Part shown: piece after piece, positions 47,201 through 58,160 of the stretch | Layout of the letters: each line of letters starts with the position of its first letter | Numbering within the stretch: position 1 is the first letter of the stretch | NCBI GenBank assembly: GCA_019096195.1 | Contig: JAGTXK010000178.1 | Span: 186,001 to 250,000, forward strand | Reading direction: 5' to 3' | Length of the DNA stretch: 64,000 bases | Origin: Boletus sp. NGJ | Lineage: Eukaryota > Basidiomycota > Agaricomycetes > Boletales > Boletaceae | The notes under the pieces: model-generated | What the model was told of the DNA's origin: nothing | Databases searched by the model: none | What the model saw: only the letters and a program-made list of their open reading frames with translations | Made by a program: the position numbers and the translations under genes

Positions 47201-48880
47201 ACTGAACACAATTTAAAACAGGATTTGTTCGACCACTTATCTGCCAAGGAAAACAGCACCAAGGTAACATCGCACCTACCGTTCCTCCGTTCGAGAGGTA
47301 GCCATCCGTGGAAATGGGGAGGAAGACGTGCTTTCAAGTATGTAACTAAGCGCTTCGCTATGTCATCGGGTGACCGGGTATCTAGAGCCCACTGCGGCAG
47401 ATGCGGTGATTATTTGTCGCGGAGATACCTATGAGCCGGCGGTTCCTTGTCCCATCGCAGGCGACAAATTCGGCATTTAGGAGGAGGTATAAGAGGCTGG
47501 GAAGCCCGGACCACTGCAAAGAGAATAAGTATAAAGAAGAAAAACGGACAACGCACACCGGGAAGGCGATCGACAAATGAATGCAAGCACGTCGTGAGAG
47601 GTTGACCTCCATCCAAAGGCGCGCAATCCGTAGTTGACTTTGGAGGTTGGAGGTACAATTTTATTTATTTATTTAATTTATTTTGATATCCAATGCCGTC
47701 GACCGAACCACCTGAAACGGTTGTCGGGCGAATTGAAACCTTTGTGCGCGTTGAGATTTGAGATTTGGTGTTTTATTTCACTTGAGTTATGGAAACAAGG
47801 CCGATCAGTGGGTCTGGACTCACATCGGCCCGTACGACGTGTTTTGATTGACATCGTTCCAAGATCCTGTATAGTTCGCTCCCATGCTGCAATCATGGTG
47901 ATACAATGGACGTGGGATTTCAACATGTTGAAGGAGTTTCCGAGCGTGACGCGTGATGACCCATTGATTTCTGTATCCGAAGAGGGTCCCGACAGTGTGG
48001 GCGACAAAGATAAAGAGATTTGTTAGGCAAATGGCGAAATTTAATCAAGAATGCTTAGACTTGATTCGGGCGACGAACGAGGCGTTATCCAGTGATGACG
48101 AGGGTGATTATGGTGAAGGTGTTGATTGAGATTCGCCAACAAGCCGGGGGAGAATGATCAGGAGGAATTTGGTGGCACTGCTGACTCGGAGGAGCACTTT
48201 AAAGCAATCCGAGAATGACGACGACGACGAACACAATGAGCCTGACACAGCAAAAATGAACCAATGTAAGCATAAACATCATTGTAGGTGCAGACCCACT
48301 GAAGTGAGCGGCAATATCATCACGCCAAGCCCGACGAGCCTGTTCATCCCACTTGGAAGCTGTGCGCTGCGTCATTATGTAGGCTTGAAAGGTTGTTGTG
48401 AAGTACGATTGTTGAGAAATATATTTCGTGGATGACGGCAAGATAGTAGTCAATGGTTTCATTGAGGTCGAGGGTGGGTGATCCTCCAATGAGGGCTGGC
48501 ATCCATCTTCCATGACTGCGGTATCAAATATTCTAGTGCACCTCAAAGCACCCTGTGAGGACTAACCTCACCCTTCGATATTGTCTTCCCACCGTCGAAG
48601 ACTTCTCATTGATACTCTGCAACCTTGATCTCTGTCCACCCATCGTTAAAGAGCTCCATGGCCCAGCTTTCCATGTCTGTGGATATGGACCAGTAGCATA
48701 TCTACTGTATCGTATTCATTGATCACCAGGAGAATCAATAATGAGTGAGCTATGATGATTTGAAGAGACTAACATAATTAGCCTGAGTGCACCCTCTGAG
48801 TTGAGCTTGAATCTGACATATATTGCAATGGCAAGTAATCATCACACTGCCATAGTTTTCCAATCAGATTGACCAGGAGA
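44235..48880. other. Region without a supported gene; boundary of the second repeat block
   Basis: 44.2-44.8 kb is the upstream region of the bHLH gene. Frames at 45201-45599 (-), 46125-46448 (-, GFSDLGYRADAELGSDAK) and 46711-47337 (-) are protein-like in places but lack recognisable domains. Pieces near 46030-46140 (VHVMDKSAWYDFPRQTIRSD) lie in another frame, so a decayed gene at about 46020-46450 is possible. From about 48.55 kb the DNA becomes AT-rich and poor in CG, which marks the repeat block. Confidence 0.35.
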
Positions 48881-50523
48881 GTTAGAAGAAAAAGACTAGC
48901 CTGGTTGCCTGTATGTGCTCAAAGTGTGCAAACACAATTGATAGGTATACACTTGTCAGAACATGCATATGACAAAGGCATCACAAGAAGGATTCAGATC
49001 AAGAACTAGCTGTGAGCACACCAACAAATGATGCAAACATTCCAACTGTCATGATGCTATCACCAGAAAGAGACTTATTAAACAACAACCCATATGCTGG
49101 GGGAATTGCAACTTGGACCTGATTATCCATGAAGATGATGCAGACAAGACATTAGATCAATCAGAAACTACCTTTACCAAGTCAGAAGGAATTCTTGTCA
49201 CCTTGGTATCTGGGCCTGCATTCAATGATCCCCCTTGTGATGTGGGAAGTGATGACAATTTTGACCCAGGACCTGCTATAGATATTGAAGACCCCTATAT
49301 TATCTGCTATCTACTATCTTGGTCTTCAATTCCAAGTCACTTACCTTCTCTCTCCTCATTTCCATCTTCACCTCACTGGAATGATAGTAGACATTCAAGC
49401 CTATTACCAGAGCAACAGGATGCAAATAAGATTAATCAGGATGATAATGAAAATCATCCAGAGAACATAATTGATGACATTCTCAATCCTATAAGCAGAT
49501 CCCTGCCCTTCAACTGTTACAGTATATCTTCAAGTTGTGATTGCACATATTATAGGCTCTTTGACTGTTAGTTAAGCAACCAATCAACTTCACAATGGTC
49601 TTGATCTAATCTCACTCTGTGGTTCACTACCAACATTTCCTGTTCCCTGCCATTCACTTGCCACTATAAAGAAAGACCTTGGTCTTAATATTGACACTTT
49701 TATTACCAAAATACCAATTTGTGACATCTGCTACAAGTGCTACTCTTTCTCTGACATTGATTTTGTTCTGGGACAAAAATAGGCTAACGACTGGATGAGT
49801 TAAACTCAATCTCAAGTATTAAGTACTGGACTCAAAGGGTAACTAACCTAATGAGTGGATGAGCTAAACTGGAAGCTATCAGTAAGAGAAAAATATGTAT
49901 AGGTAAAAGAGCTGTCTTACCTCAGTCTTAAGTATTAAGTACTGGGCTGAGGTGTGATAGTGGGAAATTATTTGCAATAACATGTGCTCATGATTATGTA
50001 ATCTATCCTCAATGCACCACAAATCTTTGATTTACAACAATTGATACCCTTGAATCCCCTCACTGCAAGATACCTCACTGTCCTGGAACAGTTTACTACA
50101 CAAAACATACATTTATGGATGATCTGAATGTTTCTGGACTGATCAAACACACTTTGTCAAAATATCTAACTTACTGCCCATTTATCAAAGCCATCTAGCA
50201 ATTCCTCCTATGACCATTATTCATTGACAGAGATACTTCAAGACACTTGGAGCCTCAAGAACACTCTGAGAATATGATCATGCAAGATGGGACAGAGTGG
50301 ACAATGCTCAAACTTGATCTCAAGCATATCTTTCATTCTGATGGGTCTATTGAAGATGTAGAAGATTTACTGGGATCACAGTAATTTTTTTTCCAAATGC
50401 AATTTTGGTCTTAGCATAACATTCAATGTCGACTGGTCTGTCCTAGTACTTTGTCATTCTTTTGCTTATAAAATCTCTCATCTCTTAAGTTCAGCATTAC
50501 TGACAACTGACCATATTCTGCTA
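48881..50523 (+). pseudogene. Decayed CACTA (Tnp2-like) transposase gene, N-terminal piece
   Basis: This is the first of three pieces of one basidiomycete CACTA/EnSpm-type transposase gene, a DNA transposon. The open piece 49113-49571 is an acidic, Asp/Ser-rich linker as found at the start of these proteins. Zinc-finger-like landmarks follow near 49680-49770 (LGLNIDTFITK, IPICDICYKCYSF) and 50055-50110 (SPHCKIPHCPGTVYYTK). Near 50290-50380 comes the segment MIMQDGTEWTMLKLDLKHIF. Many stops and frame changes separate them. A foreign piece of about 180 bp (49785-49960) splits the zinc-finger part. The gene continues at 52895, after an LTR insertion. CG dinucleotides are nearly absent. Confidence 0.65.
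49785..49960. repeat. Short inserted repeat, possibly a degenerate Copia-type solo LTR
   Basis: About 175 bp interrupts the CACTA reading. It carries two near copies of AAGTATTAAGTACTGG, the second inside a hairpin CCTCAG...CTGAGG. The Copia terminal repeat at 15458 has a similar hairpin around CTCAGTACTGGATAG. No clear target-site duplication was found and the ends are uncertain. Confidence 0.35.
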
Positions 50524-50528
50524 GTGCT
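50524..50528. repeat. Target-site duplication GTGCT, left copy
   Basis: GTGCT precedes the LTR-like insert at 50529 and recurs at 52890-52894 right after it. Joined across the gap, the CACTA protein reading carries on. Confidence 0.75.
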
Positions 50529-52889
50529 TGAAATGTTCACACTTGATACCTATTATTTATTGCTACCCTCACTACCCTCACGCACTACCTATAGACGAAT
50601 ACTCATCTATTACCAACCAAACTCCCTCTTTGCCATACATATGAATACATAATCTAGTGCCCATATGATACCATACTCATATTGTTTTCAACCAGTATTA
50701 TCCACTGTATTCTTCACCATACGATACACCATACCATTGCCCATACCCACATACACTTTCATTAGTCATACCCTCATTGTACCCACTACACCATATGATG
50801 CCATGTAGCCTCATGGCTAAACCTGGTGTTCATCGCCACAAGCACAGGCCCACATGCCTATAAACTACACCAAGGTCCATAGACAGTATCTGATGCAGTG
50901 CTTGGTACTCTACACCAAGTACTAATCAAGCCAACACTAGATTAACCTATTTATTAGATCCATCATAGATGAAATGTTCACCCGTAATACCTATTATTTA
51001 TTGCTGCCTCTCTACACTCTCGCACTACCTATAGATGATACACTCGCCTACCATCAACCAAGCTCCTGTTATGACTACCCTGGGTAGGGATAGGCGTTGA
51101 CTTGGGTGGTCGAGTAGCAACGAGCTATGAGATGAAGGGTCCCTTGGTAGGGTCAAGGGTTCAACAACTGAGGGGTTTCCTTGTCATAGGGTCAAGGGTT
51201 CAACAACAAAGGGTCTTCCTTGTCGCAGTCGAGGGTTCACTCAGAGAGTGAAGTCGAGATGTAGAAGAAGTGTTCACTTGAAGTGGAACAACGACTTGTA
51301 GAGGTCCAGAGGAACAATGATGAAAGTTCACCAAGTAGGTGTAAATTGCAGGATTGACTATGGAGGCGAGGTTTATATACATACTAAGCGTGGGAAAAGG
51401 ATGAGTAAGCTGCAGCACCGGAGAGATCCTATGGAGTGGGAATAAGAAGGGATCTTCCATATGAAGTCAGCGTAGAAGTACAGTTCATAGAAGGACAAGA
51501 GAGTAAGCCTCGACTACATGGAGTCCCACTGTGTAGTGAATGGTTCAGAAGGAGTCAGAAGGATGAGATGAGAACAAGGACGACTAGTGAAAAGAGAGAA
51601 AAGGAAAGAATCGTAACAGCTCCATCCTCGCCTTCTCATCATATCCCTCACCATACAATACAACACACCATTGCCCACATCCATGTATACTTTCATTAGT
51701 AGTACCCTAGTCGTATCCATTACACCTATAACACCAAGTAGCCTCACGGCTAATCCTGGCATTCACTGCCACAAGCATAGGCCTGCATGCCTCTAAACTA
51801 CAACACCCCGTGGACATACCTGATACAGTGCTTGGTATCCACACAAGACCCATAGACTATACCTGACGCAGTGCTCGGTATCCTACACAAGTACTAATCA
51901 AGTCAATGCTAGATTAACCTATTTATTAAACCCCTAGATACATTAGACAAGATTTGATCTATCTCTGATATGATCCCATCTCGATACCAGATCCCACAAT
52001 CAACCTATGCAACACCTTAAGCATTACCTTTTCATTTCCCTTTCATCTCATCTCTCTGTTCCTATCTATTAGACCCCTCTGATATATCACAACGTAGCCA
52101 CACCCAGAGCATCATGGACTACATTTCCCTTACATGTGTATACCACATGCATCTCATTCCACCATTTCTCTTTGCTATTGAACACTAACACTCTTCGTTC
52201 CTGTGATGTCATACCCAGTACCTACAGTATGACATCATAGCATAGCATGGTTCGTGTGCACCACTATCAGTAGTATATAAAGTAGCCGGTCAAGTACCAT
52301 GTTTCCCCTTAGCCTTGAAATTGCTCTTCTCTCTCTTGCATATTGCTGTGAACGGCAACACCTAAGATATTGAGTTTAGGCTTCACCCTTCGCTTTGTTG
52401 GTTGCTCCTTTCAATAGATATATTAGACAAGATCTGATCCATCCCCCGATGCAATCCTATCTCAGTACCAGATCCAACAATCAATCTATGCAATGCCTTA
52501 AGTGTTACCTTTTCATTTTCCTTTTCATTTTATCTTTGCATTCTTATTTATTAAATCCTTTGATATATCACAATGTAGCCGCATTCCAAAATGCCATAGA
52601 CTACCTTTCACTTACATGCATATACCACACGTATCTCATTCCACCATTTTTCTTCTTTGCCATTGGATACTAACACTTTCTCATTTCTGTGATGTCATAC
52701 CCAGTATCTACAATGTCATGGCATAGCATGGTCTATGTGCCACTATTGATAGTATATAAGTAGCCAGTAGAGTGCCATGTTTCCTTAGTCTTGAAATTGC
52801 CTCTCACTTCCTTGCATATTGCTTTAGTTAGCAATGCTTGGAATATCAGGTTTAGGCTTCACCCTTCTGTTTGTTTGTTGTTTCTTTTA
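50529..52889. repeat. LTR-like insert with internal tandem structure A-A-B-B
   Basis: 2,361 bp, of which 557 bp is a later insertion. It starts TGAAATGTTCAC and its B units end in TTTCA or TTTTA, so it is a TG...CA-type LTR, flanked by GTGCT. Unit A starts at 50529 and again at about 50970 (offset 441). Unit B starts at 51936 and again at 52416 (offset 480). Each B unit holds a TATATAA box (GTATATAAAGTAGCC near 52272; GTATATAAGTAGCC near 52750). No coding region is present, so it is best read as a solo LTR fossil with internal duplications. It is old, judged by the divergence between units. Confidence 0.6.
51067..51618. repeat. Solo LTR nested in unit A2
   Basis: 552 bp starting TGTTATGAC and ending CGTAACA (a TGTTA/TAACA inverted end), flanked by GCTCC at 51062-51066 and 51619-51623. 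It contains short internal repeats (GGGTCAAGGGTTCAACAAC twice near 51150 and 51190). Its base composition is richer in CG than its surroundings, so it is younger. Confidence 0.8.
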
Positions 52890-52894
52890 GTGCT

Positions 52895-54263
52895 GTCTAT
52901 ATATCATTTAATAATTTACATTACTCTATTTGTTATCTCACCCACAACATTCATCTAACAATGGTTATCCCTGAACCAAAGAAGCCCAGTTTAGAAAGTC
53001 TGAACCACTGTTTCAAGCCACTAAGAGATGAACTTCATGAGTTATACAAAGGTTATCTGTTTCTCACCTTTCAAATGTGTTTTCTCTCAAGAATCATGAT
53101 TCTCAGGTATGTGTACAGCCATTCATGGGTTTTGTTGCCTATGTGACATGCACATTGAACTGCTATGCGAGAACTCAGATATTTCAGCCACTTGTAAGCT
53201 AATTGGTGCTGCTTTCTAAAGCCACAAAATGCATCCTTGTAATTATTGCAGATATTGACACACCAGCTGCCTGTGACATTTCCAGTAAGTATTACATGTT
53301 CCATTACAAGCTTATCAAATTTCATGATAAACTTTCATATACATGATGAATGGGAGCAATTGAGGCATGCATCCTAATCAAAAGCTGCCATGACTAAAGC
53401 TGCAAGGAAAGCCATCCTAGATGGTCATGGAGTTTGATTTTCTGTACTTGATGAGCTTCTAGGCTGGTTTTCTGTCTATTGGTCACCAATTGACTTTATG
53501 CATAACTTTTGCGGAATGGGTTATCTCATTCTCATTGTTGTAATGCTGACAGCTACTATGGCACTCATCAAACATTTCATTTATAATGTAATCACTACAG
53601 GATACCTGCTTGATAGTATAGGATGGAAAGTGTATGAGATGACAATCAGGTCAATTATCTGGCCATCAAACATTGGATTGTATATTGCAAAATGCATTGT
53701 ATTCACACAAGTATTGTTCTAGCTAAACAAAGACCATGCCTTTTCAAAAGCTGACCAATGGTGTTGCCTATCCAACATACTCTTATTTGTTCTTTGGGTT
53801 TGTTGGCATGATCTGACAGGTAATATCCAAGCATTGGCACCTTGGGTATCTAGCAATAGCAAGAACCAACCAATATTTCAGTGCAATATATAAGTGATCT
53901 ACAAACTGTCTCTTTACCTGGCAGTCTTGGAATACATCCTTGTGAATAAGTCAATTTTAGTGGCTGACATTGACCAAGGCCAAGCCTATCTCCAGCTATA
54001 CTGTCAAGATCTTCAATCACTCAGTGTATATCAAACCATCAATAGCCATCTCACAATGGACCACTCAATTGTCTTTTGGTGTTATGGATCTGCCTATGCA
54101 ACATGGCACTTCAGCTTTGAATGGTTCAATGGCATATTGGAGGATGTGAACCTTAATAGACATGGTGGAGGTGAAATGGAGTATTCACTTGCTCAAAATT
54201 GAATCAAGAAGCACCATTTATATGAACTTGTAAGTTCAATAATATCTGAATAATGTTAACTTA
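52895..54263 (+). pseudogene. Decayed CACTA (Tnp2-like) transposase gene, central catalytic piece
   Basis: This is the second piece of the same gene. PKKPSLESLNHCFKPL opens it near 52980. Near 53430-53520 the frame reads FSVLDEL and SPIDFMHNF, then TTGYLLDSIGWKVYEM and IIWPSNIG (53580-53690) and ADQWCCLSNIL (about 53745). The last open part, 53894-54202, has YGSAYATWHFSFEWFNGIL and RHGGGEMEYS, the conserved DUF4218-like end of the core. These landmarks follow one another in the order of intact family members. At least ten stops or frame changes are present. The piece is cut at the TA dinucleotide 54262-54263 by a Tc1 element and resumes at 62795. Confidence 0.75.
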
Positions 54264-54472
54264 CAGTAACTTCCAAAATTGAGTCAATGTTTTGAGATTT
54301 TGGAGTATTAGTTATATAACTCAGGAATATAAACAAATAAAGCCAAAGTGTAAGTAGGTGCCTAAATGTGCCCGCTCCCAGCTACATGCCAGCAAAAACA
54401 CTATATAATTTGAATAAGTATCCATGGGGATATGGTCAATTCAAATTGGCAAGTTATTGACTCAATTTTGTA
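54264..54472 (+). repeat. Tc1 terminal inverted repeat, left
   Basis: About 209 bp, inverted copy of 62587-62794. AAAATTGAGTCAA lies near the outer end and, in opposite orientation, at the inner end (TTGACTCAATTTTGTA). Confidence 0.88.
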
Positions 54473-54524
54473 CTTTGTATGACCTCCTTTGGCCTTGATT
54501 ACTCCTTGGATCCTTCTAGGCATG

Positions 54525-54529
54525 CTTTC
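54525..54529. repeat. Target-site duplication CTTTC, left copy
   Basis: CTTTC lies before 54530 and again at 61494-61498. It is the 5-bp duplication of the second Ty3 insertion, lying inside the Tc1 transposase sequence. Confidence 0.9.
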
Positions 54530-54829
54530 TGAAAGGAAAAGGACCAACGACGCCTGAGAGTCACCCGAGAGTGATATTCAAAGGGTAAAATGGCAATTCC
54601 AAGAATGTGTATCTACTACAGGATACGCTACTTTATATAGTGCCTGGACATGGGCATGGACCAGCTTTAGGGCCGGTGTGGAATGTGCTAGAATAGTTAC
54701 GTAATGTTCTAGGCGGTTCTGTAGCGTGTATGTGATGTCATGGGTCTGGGCGTGGCCCTTAGGTTAGTATGTAAGCGTCTGTTAGCTAAGTATTGTAAAT
54801 GTCTATGGGGTTAAGGTGAAAATGTTTCA
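54530..54829 (-). repeat. LTR of the second Ty3 fossil (3' LTR in element orientation)
   Basis: 300 bp, about 98% identical to 61194-61493. A TTTATATAGTGCC segment near 54612 may be the TATA box of the + orientation. Confidence 0.92.
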
Positions 54830-55019
54830 TTACCCCCTTTTCAGGGGTCGAACTCCTGGTCAACCATGATGCTGGAGAGAAGCGGTTCCGAACTGGATTG
54901 GGGGATCTTGAACAAGCGATCAGGTAGATGGTTGAGGGAGGCGGCATAGGCATGGAAGGAGGTGTCTTCGAAGAGGGGTGTTCGGTGTATACACATTGGG
55001 CAGTTGCACACCTTGGCAA

Positions 55020-56202
55020 GAAAGCGGATGGCTGAGGGATTGGACATGTGGAACTTTTCAATGAGTTTGGGGGTGTTCCTGACATTGGCCTTGGGTTCCC
55101 AGGTGTGCTCCTCCCTCGGGTAGCCTTTCCAATGTATGAGGTACTCTGTTTTCCCTCTGCACTTCCTCGAGTCTACTACCTCTTGGATCTTGTGCTCCTC
55201 CTCCTGCTAGATGATTACCAGTGGTGGGGGTTTTGGTTTGGCTTGTGACTTTGCGGTGCCGGTGTGATAGGGTGTGAGCAAGGATTCATGGAAGACGGGG
55301 TGGATGCCACGCCATGTATTCAAGATTTCCAGCTTGTAGGACGCTTCACCTACCTTCCACTTTACCTTGAAGGGGCCATAGCGCTTGTCGTTGAACTTTT
55401 TGGTTGGTTGGTTGGTGCGGATGTTGGTCCCTTTGAGGAGGACCTGCTGACTGGTCGTGTAGTTTGTTGGTGGGGCAGCTTGTTTGTTGTGATTCTTCTT
55501 CATGACTGTGGCCGCCTTTTCTAACACGCTTTTGGCTATCTCGTGGTGATCCTTCATTTTCTTCACGAAGTCTGTGGCCAACTCGTTCCAGACTTCGGCC
55601 CACTTATTGGGGAGCAGGGGTTGTTGTCCGTAATTGAGCAGGAACAGCGATACTCCTGTGGCACTCGTCATTTGTGAATTGTGGGCAAACTCTGCAAGCG
55701 GGAGCCATTCCACCCAGTCAGTTTGCCTGTGGTTCACATAAATCCACAAGTACTTTTCCACCTCTTGGTTGATTTGCTCCATCTGTCTGTTGGTCTGTGG
55801 GTGGTACACTGTAGATGGGTTGGCCTTGACGTCAAGGAGGGCATACAGATCCCATATGAATGAGGACACGAATTGCACACCCCAGTCTGATATGACCTTC
55901 CAGGGGGTTCTGTGAAGCTTGAACACCTGGTTGAGGAAGATGGTGGCAACCCCCTGTGATGTAATGGTGTCCATGACTGGGGCGAGGTGAATCATCTTCG
56001 AAAAGTGGTCAATGATGACGAGTATCGTGTTTTTTCCTTGTGATTGGGGGAGTGGGCCAATGAGGTCAACAGAGATAATTTCCCATGGTGAGGATGGGAT
56101 TTCGTTGGGGTGGAGGGGTGTGTAGATGGCGGTGGTTTTCGCCTTCACCTTCTGACATACATCACAGCCTCTGACGTACCCTTTGATGTCTTCCTGGAGC
56201 AA
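55020..56202 (-). pseudogene. Second Ty3 fossil: integrase and chromodomain region
   Basis: The integrase zinc-binding end and core run from 56202 to about 55300 (RGCDVCQKVKAKT, SVDLIGPLPQSQGKN, NPSTVYHPQTNRQMEQIN). A chromodomain lies at about 55022-55205 (TEYLIHWKGYPREEHTWEP). It is part of a broken element. Confidence 0.9.
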
Positions 56203-56435
56203 CGGTCAGTAATACTCGCTCATGATGAGGTCGCACGTCCTTTTTACACCAAGGTGTCCCACAATCGGGTGGTCATGGTTGGCCATGATGATGTCCTCTC
56301 ATAGTTTTTCGTCGTTTGGGATGTAGGTGAGGCCTTTCCACCTCACAAGTCAGTCTCTCTTTGTCTAGTAGGTGTTATCTTTCTCGAATCCCTCTTTTGC
56401 AAACTTCTCGAGCTTGTATTGCAACTTCATTATTC

Positions 56436-57884
56436 TCAAGAGGGTGCTGGGTGGGGCAACCATGTTGATGGACACCGGTGGTGAAAAAAGTGTATCTGGG
56501 AGGAGGGTTTGGGCGGTGTTGTTGAGTTCCACCCCTTTTCAAAGTCTGGCCTCTGGGACAGAGGGTCGGTGGGGTTGGTTTTGCCCAAGCAGTGAGTGAT
56601 AGTCAGGGAGTATTCCTGAACAATCTGCTGCCACCGGGCTTGGCGACAGGAGAGGTCCTGGGGTCGACAGAAGAACTTGAGGTTCTTGTGGTCAGTGAGG
56701 ATCTTGACTGGGTGGGCCACGTCGAGGAGATATTGATGCCACTTGTTAAGGGTGAAGATGATGGCAAGCATCTCAAGGTCGGCCGTGTGGTAGTTTCACT
56801 CTGCATCGTTGAGGGAGCAGAAGATGAAGGCAATAGGGTGCCAGACCCCATCGTGCTTTTGGGAGAGGACAGTGCCAATGCCAATGCCTGAGCTGTCAGT
56901 TTTGACGCAGTAGGGGTTGGTATCTGTTGGCATGGCGAGGGCGGGGGCACACATGATGGTCACCTTGAGGTTTTCAAAGGCCTTCTGGCAGTCATCTGTC
57001 CAGATGAAGTCCTTTTTTACTGACATGAGCACGTTGAGTGGGCGCGCTGTCATGGCAAAGTTCTTGACAAACCATCAGTAGAAGTTGAGGAAGCCAAGGA
57101 AGCCTCGGAGCATCTTTTTGGATGTTGGGACAGGCCAATCGGTGATGGCAGAAACCTTTTTCTTGTCTATCTTAACCTTGTCTTGCACGATGATGAGTCC
57201 TAGGAACTCGGTCTCTTGGACTTCAAAGTTGCACTTGTCGTGACATAGGTATAAGTGGGTGTTGCACAGTATTTGTAGCACCTCTTGTACTACTTTCCGG
57301 TGCTCTTCTATCGTCCTCGTGAATATCATGATGTTGTCAATGTAGACCACCACTATGTCTTGGTCCACCAATTCCTTGAATAGTATATTCATCATTGTTT
57401 GGAATGTCATGGGGGAGTTGGTGAGTCTGAAGAACATCACGAGGGGCTCAAAGAGCCTGCGGTTTGTCCGGAATGCCACCTTCCATTCGTCTCCTTTGGC
57501 CATTTGCACATTGTTATACCCCCACCTCACATTGAACTTGGTGTAGTATTTCGCGGCTTTAAGTTTGTTGACAAGCTCAGCGATTAGGGGGAGGGGGTAT
57601 CAGTTGCAACGAGTTACCACATTGAGTTTGCAGTAGTCTTGTATGGGGCGGAGGCATCCATCCTTCTTTTTGATGAAGAAGAAGGCTGATGTGAAGGGTG
57701 ATTTGGATGGGCATATACATCCAGACTTGAGGTTCTCCTTGAGGAAGGCATCTAGCTCCTTTTGTTCTCCTGGGTTTAGAGGGTACACTTTGTAGTCTAC
57801 CTCATGGTCTCCTGGGAGTAGCTCGATTGCATGGCCCCAGGGGTATCTTGGGGGGAGGGCATTGAAGCTTTCTTTTGCAAACAC
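56436..57884 (-). pseudogene. Second Ty3 fossil: reverse transcriptase and RNase H region
   Basis: The reverse transcriptase spans about 57884-57075 (IKKKDGCLRPIQDYCKLN, then the palm motif near 57350). The RNase H domain follows at about 57053-56436 (NPYCVKTDSSGIGIG, LNKWHQYLLDVAHPVKILTD). The domain order is that of Ty3. It is part of a broken element. Confidence 0.9.
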
Positions 57885-58160
57885 GTCCTTGAACTCGTGG
57901 ATGTATTCGGGGGCTGCCTCCTCAAAGGTCTTTTTCTTCTTTTGGGCGTAGTCTTTAATGGCTACTTCCGTGGCGACGTTTCATATGTATTTGTCATTAT
58001 CCAGTTGGAATAGCCAGTCCCCTTGTGAGGGGATAAAGTCTTCATCCTGTTCATTGTTTTCGTCATTGACCAATGTAACAGTGTGGTCGTTTTCACATCA
58101 GAATGAGATCTGCCCTGTCTTCCAGTTGATGGCCGGGTTGTGTGTCTTCAGCCAATTGTG

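Noticed and set aside
51130-51240. Short repeats GGGTCAAGGGTTCAACAAC as a CRISPR-like array
   Set aside because: There are only two or three imperfect copies without regular spacers, inside a solo LTR of a eukaryotic genome.
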